Source: Ktedonobacter robiniae (GTDB lineage Bacteria; Chloroflexota; Ktedonobacteria; Ktedonobacterales; Ktedonobacteraceae). From it: a stretch of 64,000 nt of DNA. Under the pieces are notes generated by a model. It ran no database searches, had not been told where the DNA came from, and saw nothing but the letters and a program-made list of their open reading frames with translations. The position numbers were made by a program, and so were the translations under genes. Location of the stretch: positions 186,001-250,000 of the forward strand of contig NZ_BNJG01000002.1 of assembly GCF_016587375.1 (NCBI RefSeq), written 5' to 3'. Positions 1 to 7,928 of this stretch are shown one piece after another (position 1 is the stretch's first letter; every line of letters starts with the position of its first letter).

Positions 1-84
1 TGAGCAAGGCAATGTGATGAATACCATACCATGGAAGCTGAAATGCTTGCTCTGCTAGAGACATCCTTCTTCTGCTCCTTCTTT

Positions 85-825
85 CTAGACGATATAGACA
101 GGCACAGCGACATGGCGAGGGTCGGGAACGAGAGGCCCTTGCTGCGCCCGCTGTTTGGCGAAGCCGAGAAACGCCGTTGGCGTACAGCCCGCCCATGTCT
201 TGAATTCATGGATGACATGGGCCTGATCCTGATAGCCAAGATGGGAAGCGGCGTCAGCGAGAGAAGAGGCTGGCTCGTGTATCAATGCGTGAAGCAACGC
301 CTCGAAGCGGAGGAGACGTGCGAATATCTTGGGCGATACACCGATGCACTGCTTAAATCGTCGCTCAAATTGGCGCAAGGAGAGACTGCAGTCAGCGGCG
401 AGTGCACTCATACGGATTTGGCCTTGTGTGGTGTAAAGCAGTTCAAGTGCCGTCCGCAGGAACGTCACATCAGCAAGAGTCCAGCACGTTCGTGCGGCGT
501 TAAAGTGCTGCGAGGAAAGCATCTGCTTGGCAGAAGAACTGCGGCGTACCGTCCCCTCCAAGGTGAGGGCAAGGCGGAGCCAGATGCCATCCCGTGGGAC
601 AGTCAGCGGTATTGTCTGCTGATTAGGCGGGGACATCTGTTTTTGATGAACTGTACCAGGTCTTTCCATCGTGCATCTCACCTCGTCGTCTGTTCTACGA
701 GAATCAGTTTTGTGAAGAGCTTCCCACACGGCTATTTTCACTTGGATAGAGGGGTCTTCACATGTGATGTTCTCAGAGAGATCATACCAGAGAACTCCAC
801 CAGGAGTCTTGTCAAAAATCGACAT
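85..825 (-). CDS. AraC-family transcriptional regulator
   Basis: The C-terminal half carries an AraC/XylS DNA-binding domain with two helix-turn-helix units: the stretch around MSALAADCSLSLRQFERRFK is the first recognition unit, and SLADAASHLGYQDQAHVIHEFK with the following GCTPTAFLG is the classic second unit and closing motif. The N-terminal 100 residues are weakly conserved and probably hold a degenerate sensor domain. The first ATG is taken as the start, but an internal Met (MERPGTVHQ) is possible because there is no clear ribosome site. It is divergent from csrA with about 40 bp between them, so the two may share a control region. Known of the family: binds DNA as an activator. The ligand and targets cannot be read from the sequence. 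Confidence 0.8.
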   Translation of the reverse strand: MSIFDKTPGGVLWYDLSENITCEDPSIQVKIAVWEALHKTDSRRTDDEVRCTMERPGTVHQKQMSPPNQQTIPLTVPRDGIWLRLALTLEGTVRRSSSAKQMLSSQHFNAARTCWTLADVTFLRTALELLYTTQGQIRMSALAADCSLSLRQFERRFKQCIGVSPKIFARLLRFEALLHALIHEPASSLADAASHLGYQDQAHVIHEFKTWAGCTPTAFLGFAKQRAQQGPLVPDPRHVAVPVYIV

Positions 826-867
826 TTCTTTATTCTACTCTGGACTCTCTCCTGATCATGGAGTTGT

Positions 868-1071
868 TTGAGCCTCAATGTACTAGTCATACGACGCAAG
901 AAAGGGGAGCGCGTTATCCTCTCTGGGAACATTCTCATTGAAGTCCTTGAGGTGGATGAAGGACGAGCAAAACTCGGGATCACCGCTCCCCCCGAGGTCA
1001 CTATCGTGCGCGAGGAATTATTGCAGCGGAAAACACCCCTCTCGAAGCCTCCTGTCACCCAACCAGAGTGA
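868..1071 (+). CDS. csrA: CsrA-family carbon storage regulator (RNA-binding)
   Basis: This 67-residue protein has the full CsrA pattern: an N-terminal beta strand (VLVIRRKKGERVIL), the central IEVLEVDEGRAKLGITAPPE strand pair, and the VTIVREEL segment that contains the RNA-contacting Arg. Length matches the family (60-75). CsrA dimers bind GGA motifs in mRNA leaders and block or alter translation. The start is a TTG at 868 with a GGAG ribosome site at 860-863; no in-frame ATG exists. A short Pro-rich tail follows the core. It stands alone next to an AraC regulator and just before the recombinase-led module. No flagellar or FliW gene, the usual partner, is visible nearby. Confidence 0.85.
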   Translation: MSLNVLVIRRKKGERVILSGNILIEVLEVDEGRAKLGITAPPEVTIVREELLQRKTPLSKPPVTQPE

Positions 1072-1090
1072 GGCGCTTGTTCCCTTTTCA

Positions 1091-1530
1091 ATGGAAAAGT
1101 CGTTTTTTGAGAAAGTGAGGAGAAAACATGTAACCACAACCTCTACTCGCCCGTATTACAGGAGAACAAGTGTTCTCATTCATGAGAGCCGCAGTGCATA
1201 AGAAGGGATAGCAAGAGTGGATGTTGAGTCCCTCCATCTATCCTGCTATCCTGGCGCTGCACGTGCAACAGATAGAGCCTGGCTCTCTGTCTGCACCTCA
1301 CGAGAAGACAACACGTATCCTGTGTCGACTGGTGCATGGTTCCCACCTTCTCTGGGAGGCAGGCGTCAGCACAACACAGGGCACCAAAGAGAGCACGGAG
1401 CCCCTCTTCACCGTCTTCTCCCTGCTCTGCAGAGGCAATCCTCTGTAGGTAGACGCTTCGCAATTACTGAACGCAACAACAGACCTTGTAAAACCACATC
1501 ATTTTACACACAAAGAAGAATGTGCCCGCG
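1091..1530 (+). promoter_or_regulatory. Conserved leader of recombinase module A
   Basis: This leader is nearly identical to the one at 18979-19409 in module B, so it marks the left edge of the repeated module. It contains a tight palindrome (GAGAACA-AG-TGTTCTC, 1162-1177) overlapping a second one (CTCATTCATGAG, 1175-1186). Both are kept in module B, where the first reads GAGAAC-ATGC-GTTCTC. These are candidates for recombinase arm sites or an operator. A reading frame from 1221 ends at a TAG (1446-1448) in this copy but runs into the recombinase in copy B, so a longer N-terminus there cannot be excluded. Confidence 0.5.
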
Positions 1531-2415
1531 ATGGGGAAACGACCAGGGCTCCTTTATGAAGCGCAACAGAGGCTGGACAGTTTGATGGCGCTGGGACAGA
1601 GCCGCGCGCACGCCAAAGCCCAGGCTCGCGTCCTGGGAATCTATCACTGGCCGTTTTCTGATGGAAAGATTCACGCCTATACTACACGGACAACGTACCA
1701 GAACATCGTGATGCGCTTTTTATGCTGGTGCCGCGCAACGCATGGGACCAAACGCCTGCACGAGATCGACCAACGTGCGGATGCACTCGTCTCTGCCTAC
1801 TTGCAACTGCATGTGCAAGAGGGCTATAGTCCCTGGACACTTGCAACCACGCGCAGCGCCTTGCGCCTCTTCTTTGGCTCTCCGACTCTTGCCAGCGAGG
1901 TGCCATTACCGGCACGGCATCGAGAGGCCATTCGTCGCTCCCGTACCCCTTCTTCGCACCAGAAACGGCCTCGCTACATGTCTCCAGAAGCCTGGCAGGA
2001 TCTGCTTGCCTTTCTTGGCGCAACCGGCTTACGGCGACATGAGGCGCGAGCGCTACGGGTTGGTCAAATCGAGAGGCTGACAGATGGACACGTGGTGCTT
2101 GCCCACGTCCACGGCAAAGGGGGCAAAATACGCCAGGTTCCTGTCCTTCCAGGGCAAGAAACCACGGTGCTCCGCCTGGTAGAGGGTCGACGAAGCGAGG
2201 AGAAGGTCTTTTCTCGCCTCCCGAAGCACCTCGATATCCATGCCTATCGTCGAGCGTATGCCCAGGCACTCTATCAATCGCTCTCTGATCGTCCTCTGCC
2301 CCCGCCACAGGGTCGCCTGCCCCGTGGCATCCTTGATGAGGAAGCCGTCCTGGTCGTGTCACGGGCGCTGGGGCATAACCGTCGAGACGTGGTCCTGACC
2401 TCCTACCTGCGCTAA
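1531..2415 (+). CDS. Tyrosine recombinase/integrase (module A)
   Basis: A 294-residue phage-integrase/Xer-type recombinase. An N-terminal SAM-like core-binding domain (about residues 1-125) is followed by a catalytic domain with the whole active site: R168 in TGLRRHEARAL, K196 in HGKGGK, H237-x-x-R240 in DIHAYRR, H282 in ALGHN and nucleophile Y292 in TSYLR, three residues from the end. It would cut and rejoin DNA through a 3'-phosphotyrosine. The ATG at 1531 is shared with the copy at 19410; a GTG at 1522 is an alternative. The stop codon TAA is the target-site repeat of the IS5-type element that follows. Upstream lies the conserved leader with palindromes. Probably drives excision or integration of the module, though no attachment repeats were found. 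Confidence 0.88.
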   Translation: MGKRPGLLYEAQQRLDSLMALGQSRAHAKAQARVLGIYHWPFSDGKIHAYTTRTTYQNIVMRFLCWCRATHGTKRLHEIDQRADALVSAYLQLHVQEGYSPWTLATTRSALRLFFGSPTLASEVPLPARHREAIRRSRTPSSHQKRPRYMSPEAWQDLLAFLGATGLRRHEARALRVGQIERLTDGHVVLAHVHGKGGKIRQVPVLPGQETTVLRLVEGRRSEEKVFSRLPKHLDIHAYRRAYAQALYQSLSDRPLPPPQGRLPRGILDEEAVLVVSRALGHNRRDVVLTSYLR

Positions 2416-2444
2416 GAGCCTATCCCAATAGGTATATTTCCCTC

Positions 2445-2996
2445 TTACTCTGGAAGACGACGCACGACTTCGATGGCCTCTTCCAACCAGTCAATATACG
2501 CCTGTTCTCGTTTTAACCCCTGCTCTAATGTCAGGCGCCGGAGCATCTGTCTGCGACTCACTTCTGGCGTCCCAACCAACGCGTCCAGGGGAAAATGGAC
2601 CAACTGTTGATACGATGCCAACCGCTCGCTGTGAGCGATACGCTGTTGTTCAAGCAATTGAATAATCTCAGCGTTTGATAAGATGGACGCGAAGAAGACC
2701 TGGATGAGCAGAGGATCACGGAAGAGGGGCAGATCCTGAGATTCGGTTAGCCAGCGGCGAAATTCCACGCGCCCGGTCTCTGTCACGGTGTAGACCTTGC
2801 GATTGGGCCGTGCGTGCTGGATCTCTTCGTGAACCGAGGCATAGCCCTGTTCCACCAGACGATCCAGGGTGCGATAGATTTGCATCTGGTCGGCAAGCCA
2901 GAAATAACCGACCCCCTGATCAAATTGCTTCTTGAGGTCATAACCCGTCATGGGTTCTTTGTGCAACCAGCCAAGAATAGCGTGGGCAAGCGACAT
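2445..2996 (-). CDS. PadR-family transcriptional regulator
   Basis: A 183-residue PadR protein: the N-terminal winged helix (AHAILGWLHKEPMTGYDLKK, then a segment predicting YRTLDRLVEQGYASV and the wing with RKVYTVTETGR) is followed by a C-terminal helical dimerization part with WLEEA near the end. The start at 2996 is chosen because an AGGAGG site lies just upstream; the frame is open further to 3053. It is divergent from the CocE-type hydrolase and separated by an AT-rich palindrome at 3062-3081, so it probably represses that gene and itself. Its stop codon lies 12 bp inside the left end of the IS5-type element, meaning that it travels as a passenger. Confidence 0.85.
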   Translation of the reverse strand: MSLAHAILGWLHKEPMTGYDLKKQFDQGVGYFWLADQMQIYRTLDRLVEQGYASVHEEIQHARPNRKVYTVTETGRVEFRRWLTESQDLPLFRDPLLIQVFFASILSNAEIIQLLEQQRIAHSERLASYQQLVHFPLDALVGTPEVSRRQMLRRLTLEQGLKREQAYIDWLEEAIEVVRRLPE

Positions 2997-3061
2997 CTCT
3001 TTTTCCTCCTGAGTTTCCTCTTGACAACGTGGGGCCCAATCGTTATTATACAACTGCTCTT

Positions 3062-3081
3062 ATATTAGACTTATCTAATAT
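3062..3081. promoter_or_regulatory. Candidate PadR operator
   Basis: Perfect dyad ATATTAGA-CTTA-TCTAATAT between the divergent padR and hydrolase genes, overlapping a second dyad (CTTATC...GATAAG, 3070-3089). PadR proteins bind AT-rich dyads of this kind. The assignment rests on position and symmetry only. Confidence 0.55.
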
Positions 3082-3161
3082 AAGATAAGTATAGTAAATC
3101 AGAAAACAATACGCAACCCGTGACCTGAGCGGCCCGGAGAAGACGAGAGGAACATCTCTTT

Positions 3162-4943
3162 ATGACTCAGAAGCAGGAAAGTGAAGTTCGCGTTCTGTAT
3201 GATGTGCCTGCGACCATGCGCGATGGAGTAGTGCTACGCGCGAATGTGTATCTTCCGGCAAGCAAGGGGCACTGGCCGGTGCTGCTCCTGCGCATTCCGT
3301 ATGGCAAGCATTTGCCGCTGGCAACGTCCCTCTTCGATCCTGCACAGATGGTACGCAAGGGGTACGTGGTGATTATTCAGGATACACGCGGGCGCTATGC
3401 GTCCGAGGGAGAATGGGAACCGAATGTCAATGAGTGGCTGGATGGGGTGGATACGATCGAGTGGGCAGCGAGTCTCCCCTACAGCGATGGCCAGATCAGC
3501 ATGTTTGGGGCCTCGTATTCTGGTTTTGCCCAGTGGGCACCGGCCATCCTGCGGCCCGCTGCTCTCAAGGCCATTGTGCCGATGATCACCGTGGGCGACC
3601 CGCTGAACGGCTCACGGTATCGGGCCGGGGCTTTTGAGCTGGGCAAGCATACGAACTGGCATTTACAGTTGGTTGGAACTGATGTGATCCTCAAGCAACA
3701 CCAGGGCCAGGCTGATCCGCGCAAACTGGGTCAGGCTCTGCGCGAACTGGCGGAGGAGATTGACGCACTGGGCACACGGGGCTACTGGTCACTGCCGCTC
3801 AAAGAGTTTGCGCCGCTCAAGCGCACCGGCACGGGGCAAGCGTTGTTTGAGGAGCTTGAGCATGTGATGGATCGTGAGGGATTGGATGGGCTTACGCTGG
3901 CGGGCAAATATGAGCAGGTACAGGTGCCTGCCCTCAATATCGGTGGCTGGTACGATGTTTACTTACAGGGCACCATTGAGAGTTTTCGCGCCATGCACGA
4001 GCGCGGCAGCACGCGCGCTGCGCGCCAGAGCCAGTTGTTGATTGGGCCGTGGTCGCATATGAACCGCACCAACCTCGTCGGCGAGATCAATTTTGGCATC
4101 GGCGCCAATAGCGCAGCGCTTGACCTGAAGAGTTCCATGGAGAGCGTCCACCAGCGCTGGTTCGATCGCTGGCTCAAGGGACTTGAGAATGGCGTCACGG
4201 AGGAGGCGCCAATCAAGCTCTTCGTGATGGGCGCGAATGTGTGGCGCGAGGAGAACGAGTGGCCGCTGGCGCGCGCAGTTGAGACGCGCTACTACCTGCA
4301 CAGCGGCGGGCGGGCCAATACCCTGCATGGCGATGGGATGCTGAGCACGATCCCGCCGCGTGAGGAGGCCGCGGATACGTACGATTATGACCCAGCGCAT
4401 CCGGTTATCACGCGCGGAGGTGCGCTGCTGATGACGGCGGAATATCCAGCTGGTCCCTATGACCAACGTACCACCGAGAGCCGGGAGGATGTGCTAGTCT
4501 ACACCACTCCACCATTGAAAGAGGACACCGAGGTGACCGGACCGATCACAGTCGTGCTGTGGGCGACATCGAGCGCGCCGGATACCGACTTCGTGGTGCG
4601 CTTGATCGATGTGCATCCCGACGGCTACGCGCGCAACCTCACTGATGGCATCATTCGTGCTCGCTATCGTGGCTTCACGCGAGGTGAAGAGCCGTCGCTG
4701 ATCAAGCCAAATACCGCCTACGAGTACGAGATCGATCTCTGGTCCACCAGCAATCTCTTCAAGCGCGGGCATCGCATTCGCCTGGATATCACCAGCAGCA
4801 ATTTCCCGCGTTGGGATCGCAATCCCAACACCGGTCACGACTTCGGCACCGATGCCGAGCTGGCCGTCGCCCATCAGGCGATCCTGCATGATGAGGCACA
4901 TCCTTCGCATGTCGTCTTGCCCATTGTGCCCACGGTCTCCTGA
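3162..4943 (+). CDS. CocE/NonD-family hydrolase (X-Pro dipeptidyl-peptidase-like, S15)
   Basis: A 593-residue serine hydrolase. The alpha/beta-hydrolase domain (about residues 12-330) starts with VLYDVPATMRDGVVLRANVYLP, has the nucleophile Ser in GASYSGF, the acid in GGWYDVYLQG and the His in IGPWSHMN. The C-terminal jelly-roll domain (about 360-590) has the typical EVTGPITVVLWATSSAPDTDF strand and a closing VVLPIVP. Relatives cleave esters or amides such as cocaine, glutaryl-7-ACA or X-Pro peptides; the substrate here is unknown. No signal peptide is seen, so cytosolic. An AGAGGA site precedes the ATG. Followed by a strong hairpin. Probably controlled by the divergent PadR. Passenger of the IS5-type element. 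Confidence 0.88.
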   Translation: MTQKQESEVRVLYDVPATMRDGVVLRANVYLPASKGHWPVLLLRIPYGKHLPLATSLFDPAQMVRKGYVVIIQDTRGRYASEGEWEPNVNEWLDGVDTIEWAASLPYSDGQISMFGASYSGFAQWAPAILRPAALKAIVPMITVGDPLNGSRYRAGAFELGKHTNWHLQLVGTDVILKQHQGQADPRKLGQALRELAEEIDALGTRGYWSLPLKEFAPLKRTGTGQALFEELEHVMDREGLDGLTLAGKYEQVQVPALNIGGWYDVYLQGTIESFRAMHERGSTRAARQSQLLIGPWSHMNRTNLVGEINFGIGANSAALDLKSSMESVHQRWFDRWLKGLENGVTEEAPIKLFVMGANVWREENEWPLARAVETRYYLHSGGRANTLHGDGMLSTIPPREEAADTYDYDPAHPVITRGGALLMTAEYPAGPYDQRTTESREDVLVYTTPPLKEDTEVTGPITVVLWATSSAPDTDFVVRLIDVHPDGYARNLTDGIIRARYRGFTRGEEPSLIKPNTAYEYEIDLWSTSNLFKRGHRIRLDITSSNFPRWDRNPNTGHDFGTDAELAVAHQAILHDEAHPSHVVLPIVPTVS

Positions 4944-5003
4944 TGCCCCTCCGCCTGTACCTCCACGCAGTGTTGAGTCAGCACTGCTGGAGGCCAGAAC
5001 CCA

Positions 5004-5044
5004 TGAACAACCACTTCGGCATAAACTGCCGAAGTGGTTGTTCA
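5004..5044 (+). terminator. Hairpin after the CocE-type hydrolase gene
   Basis: Perfect 18-bp stem (5004-5021 with 5027-5044) around a TAAAC loop, 60 bp after the stop codon. There is no T-run, so it may work as a stabilizing hairpin or bidirectional stop rather than a classical terminator. Confidence 0.6.
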
Positions 5045-5141
5045 CGTCAGGCGGGAGTCAGGCTCGATCCAGTGCATTTCAGGACTCTATCAAACGCTTC
5101 ATTGTTCGTCTGAATCTCCTGCAGAAAGGAAAAAGGCCAGA

Positions 5142-5963
5142 ATGGGGTCGTCAAGCACCAGCCAATGTTGGAGCATTCCAGATGCACTCTGGCTAAAAAT
5201 ACAGCCGCTCTTACCTCCAGGCAAGCCGCACTCACTGGGGTGCCATCGCCCACGCGTGGATGATCGCAAAGAGATGAATGCGATTTTCTACCGCTTGCGG
5301 ACGGGATGTCAATGGAAAGTACTTGATGCAACGAGCATCTGCTCGAGTAGTAGTGCGCACCGACGTGTTCAAGAGTGGACCCAAGCAGGTGTCTTCAAAG
5401 CGTTGTGGGCACAAGGTCTGCTCGACTACGATGAGTTGGTGGGTCTGGACTGGGAATGGCAAGCGATGGATGGCGCGATGACCAAAGCCCCGCTTGGCAA
5501 AGAGAAAATCGGCCCCAATCCGACGGATCGAGCCAAACGAGGAGTAAAACGGAGTTTGCTTGTTGAAGGGCACGGCATTCCTATCGGTTTAGAAGTAGAG
5601 GGAGCCAATCGCAATGATTTCAAGATGCTTCAGGCAACAATTCCCATTGCTCGGCCAATGCCGATCGACACGCGAAAGCAGAACCTTTGCCTGGATAAAG
5701 GGTATGACTACAACGAGGTTCGGGACGCGAGGAAAAGCATTTGGCTATACCCTGCATATTCGGGCGAGAAAGGAAGAAGCACAAGCCCTCAAACAGCAAG
5801 TTGGTTTCAAGGCAAGGCGATGGGTAGTGGAGCGCACACACAGCTGGATGAACCGTTTTCGTGGGGTGTTGATCCGCTGGGAGAAAAGGTCGAGAACTAT
5901 CTAGGCCTGCTCCATCTTGCTTGCGCTTGGATTACTTACCGCGCTGTGGGCCTATTGGGATAG
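5142..5963 (+). pseudogene. IS5-family transposase, two frameshifts
   Basis: A complete IS5/IS1182-region DDE transposase by content: the N-terminal DUF4096-like part (IPDALWLKIQPLLPPGK), first Asp in AMDGAMTKAPLG, second Asp in EGANRNDFKM, and the Glu region VERTHSWMNRFR. However, the reading frame changes near 5735 (after EVRDAR, to KAFGYTLHIRARKEE) and changes back at an A4 run near 5882 (RWEK to VENYLGLLHLACA), where relatives encode two lysines. Either two small mutations cancel out around a scrambled 50-residue stretch that includes the catalytic Glu, or the reads are wrong. The gene ends at the right terminal repeat of the passenger-carrying element. Confidence 0.8.
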
Positions 5964-6031
5964 GCACTAAGCAGACACCATCACCCAGGAACAGAGCTGT
6001 TCCTCTGCATATAGATTCTTTCTTCGTACGT

Positions 6032-6077
6032 ACTGGCTCATCTGCCTGCACTGACAGGCAGGTGAGCCAGTTTTTTT
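6032..6077 (+). terminator. Terminator behind recombinase A (displaced)
   Basis: A 17-bp stem (6032-6048 with 6055-6071, one G.T pair) followed by seven Ts. The same hairpin lies directly after the recombinase in module B (20356-20400). Here the IS5-type element has pushed it 3.55 kb away from the gene that it served. Confidence 0.75.
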
Positions 6078-6105
6078 CATGTCTTTTATGAAAGGAGCAT
6101 TTCCT

Positions 6106-6876
6106 ATGCGTCGAGAAGATACACGCTACCGCTTTCTGCTCAAAGAAATAGAGGCCTTCACCGGCCTCTACAAAACGACGGCCCGGGATTGGTTCGTGGA
6201 ATTTACCAGCGATCCATCTCACGTGACCGACCAGGAATACGGCTACCGACACGTCTTTCCAGGGCTGGTCCTTGCACGTATCGAGGGCTTTGACACGATC
6301 AAAGGGCTCTTCCAGCCCTTTGGCCCCCTCCCTCATCCCTCGCGTTTCTTTTTTCCATACCGAGACAAGGTGCTGACCCCTTTCAACGACCACATAGAGC
6401 AGCAGTTAGCTCAGTGGTGGCGAAAAGAGTGGCGACGCCAGTGGCTTGATTTTGCCCATATTCCACCTGCGTCACCCACACGACCTCAGGCTCTCATCCC
6501 ACGCGGGTTTCGCACCTGGCGCTACACCGATCAATTTTTCGTCACCATCGAGGGAGGAACAAAAGCGCGCCGATATCGGGTGAGCACCCTTACAGGCTAC
6601 GTTCTCTGGCAATTTCCACTCCCTCCCACGCCCTTACGCCTGCTCCCTCAGCTCCTGCTCTCACGACTCCATCGGCTGGCCGCCCTCACCGATTGGCGGG
6701 AGGTAGAGCACCTCTCACCCCCAGTCAGTCGTGCCCTCGCCAGACTCACGGCACAACTCATCGCCTTCTATACCACGCGTCCCCTTCAGGTGACTCCGCT
6801 TCCATTGCCTGCACGCTCCCTGGTATCCAATCTGAGCAGCCCATCGCAACCACCCAAGCAGGGTTTCAGGCCGTAA
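6106..6876 (+). CDS. Module protein of unknown function, copy A
   Basis: About 256 residues from the ATG at 6106, which has an AAAGGAGC ribosome site and is shared with the copy at 20429. I do not recognise the family. It is rich in aromatic residues and Arg, with conserved blocks shared by both copies: RREDTRYRFLLKE, TTARDWFVEFTSDPSHVTDQE, YRHVFPG, LPPTPLxLLPQLLL and LHRLAALTDWREVEHL. No signal peptide, membrane span or Cys pair is seen. The last 15 or so residues differ from copy B because the 1,048-bp inverted-repeat element inserts at 6859, inside the 3' end of the gene; the body is intact. It is the second gene of the recombinase-led row, behind a terminator. Confidence 0.65.
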   Translation: MRREDTRYRFLLKEIEAFTGLYKTTARDWFVEFTSDPSHVTDQEYGYRHVFPGLVLARIEGFDTIKGLFQPFGPLPHPSRFFFPYRDKVLTPFNDHIEQQLAQWWRKEWRRQWLDFAHIPPASPTRPQALIPRGFRTWRYTDQFFVTIEGGTKARRYRVSTLTGYVLWQFPLPPTPLRLLPQLLLSRLHRLAALTDWREVEHLSPPVSRALARLTAQLIAFYTTRPLQVTPLPLPARSLVSNLSSPSQPPKQGFRP

Positions 6877-7906
6877 GACGTTTCTGCACAGCAAGAAGGG
6901 GATGGAAGGTCATGCTTCTGCTCAAGGGAAGGAAGCCAGTTCCACGTGAAAAGGTGCTGAAGTTTCAGGCTCTGGTAGTTTTAGATGGCAAAAGGATGGT
7001 AAACCGTGCAGACACCTACTGACGGTAGAGTTGCTGTATTTGAGCAGGTGCAGCGATTTTCTCGGTACTCGCAGAGAAGACGCAATCGCACCGGTGGCAG
7101 TAGCAGAATTGCTCCCATTGGCGCACCAGATATTGCCAGCGCTCCCTCTCTTGCCGTTGTAGCTCTTGGCGGCACTTGTTCGCTTGACGGAAAAATACGT
7201 TGTGAGTCAGGAACGCGAGGAGCAGAGGGGGGCCGATGAGGATGCCACCGAAGATGAGAGGAAGCAGGAAGCAAGCAACAAGAGGTGAAAAGGCTACGAA
7301 TGCATCGAGGACATGAGGAAAACTCCTCTCAAGAAAAGACATCAGGCCAAAACAAAAGACGAAGGCGAAGAGAGGGCAGAGCCAAAAAATGATTTTCTCA
7401 CCAACAGGAAGAGGAATCCTCTTGCACTGAGGAGGCGAGAGCAAGGCCCCGAGTCTCGTCTGGTGGGTGACTGGAACGGTAGTCGTCTGAGGGACAGAGG
7501 TGTAGGTAGGATTTCCTGCGGAATCATAGGTGACAGTCGTAGAGGTGGTGACCTGGGTTTCCATCCTCGTGAAGGAGCTATTGCGATGAATAGCCGGGAC
7601 TTTCTGAACCTGGTCATTGCGCTTACAGGCAGGGCAGTTGCTAGGGGGAGAATCATTCTTTTTTCCTTTCATCAGAGGAGGAGCGTCTCCATCATTTTCT
7701 CGCTCCATCATGACAACGCAACGTTCCTACTCAGTATAAATGTATATTTGCCCCTCTGCCTATGAAAAACGCCACACTTGGCAAAACCTCGAATCTCAGC
7801 CTCCTTTCCACCTTTTCACGTGGAACTGGCTTCCTTCCCTTGAGCAAAAGCATGACCCCCCATCCCCTTCTTGCTGTGCAAATGCGCCTTGTGGCCTGAA
7901 ACCCTG
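6859..7906. mobile_element. 1,048-bp inverted-repeat element without a transposase
   Basis: Two 98-nt arms, 6859-6956 and 7809-7906, are inverted copies of each other with about 9 mismatches. The outermost 14 nt (CAGGGTTTCAGGCC) match perfectly. The whole block is missing at the same place in module B, so it is an insertion. CAAG lies next to both ends and may be part of a target repeat. The only substantial gene inside is a membrane zinc-ribbon protein on the minus strand; there is no transposase. It therefore looks like a non-autonomous, passenger-bearing element mobilised in trans. Confidence 0.75.
7016..7711 (-). CDS. Membrane protein with split zinc ribbon (cargo of inverted-repeat element)
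   Basis: Up to 231 residues (a Met at residue 14 is an alternative start; ribosome sites are weak for both). A CPAC knuckle at residues 26-29 is followed by a Thr/Val-rich linker, two hydrophobic spans (about 106-126 and 138-168), a charged coiled segment (QANKCRQELQRQERERWQ) and a Cys cluster CYCHRCDC at 203-210. The two Cys pairs could form one zinc ribbon on the cytoplasmic face with the membrane hairpin between. No family name is claimed. It is the only gene within the 1,048-bp element and reads opposite to the surrounding module, which marks it as foreign to module A. Confidence 0.65.
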   Translation of the reverse strand: MMERENDGDAPPLMKGKKNDSPPSNCPACKRNDQVQKVPAIHRNSSFTRMETQVTTSTTVTYDSAGNPTYTSVPQTTTVPVTHQTRLGALLSPPQCKRIPLPVGEKIIFWLCPLFAFVFCFGLMSFLERSFPHVLDAFVAFSPLVACFLLPLIFGGILIGPPLLLAFLTHNVFFRQANKCRQELQRQERERWQYLVRQWEQFCYCHRCDCVFSASTEKIAAPAQIQQLYRQ

Positions 7907-7928
7907 ACAAGTAGAAGGAGGACTACCA

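Larger units (their letters stand above)
2416..5967 (+). mobile_element. IS5-type element carrying PadR + CocE-hydrolase passengers
   Basis: Module B continues directly from the recombinase stop to the hairpin and next gene, whereas module A has 3,552 extra bp here. The extra DNA begins GAGCCTATCCCAATAGG (2416-2432) and ends with the inverted copy at 5951-5967 (16 of 17 match). TAA is repeated on both sides (2413-2415 and 5968-5970), as expected for the TNA target repeats of IS5 relatives. Inside are padR, the hydrolase gene and, at the right, an IS5 transposase. No second copy of the end lies between hydrolase and transposase, so the passenger genes are inside one transposable unit. Now immobile unless helped, because the transposase is frameshifted. 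Confidence 0.85.

Noticed and set aside
31..855. 274-codon frame on the plus strand opposite the AraC gene
   Set aside because: No domain resemblance; it mirrors the AraC coding strand, which has clear helix-turn-helix motifs.
1682..2362. Long minus-strand frame within recombinase A (and 19561-20334 in B)
   Set aside because: Shadow of the recombinase; the plus-strand frame holds the whole active site.
3963..4466. Minus-strand frames inside the CocE-type hydrolase gene
   Set aside because: GC-rich shadow frames with no family resemblance or ribosome site.
6859..7906. Interpretation of the 98-bp inverted repeats as a composite transposon of two IS copies
   Set aside because: Neither arm has coding capacity and the interior has no transposase.
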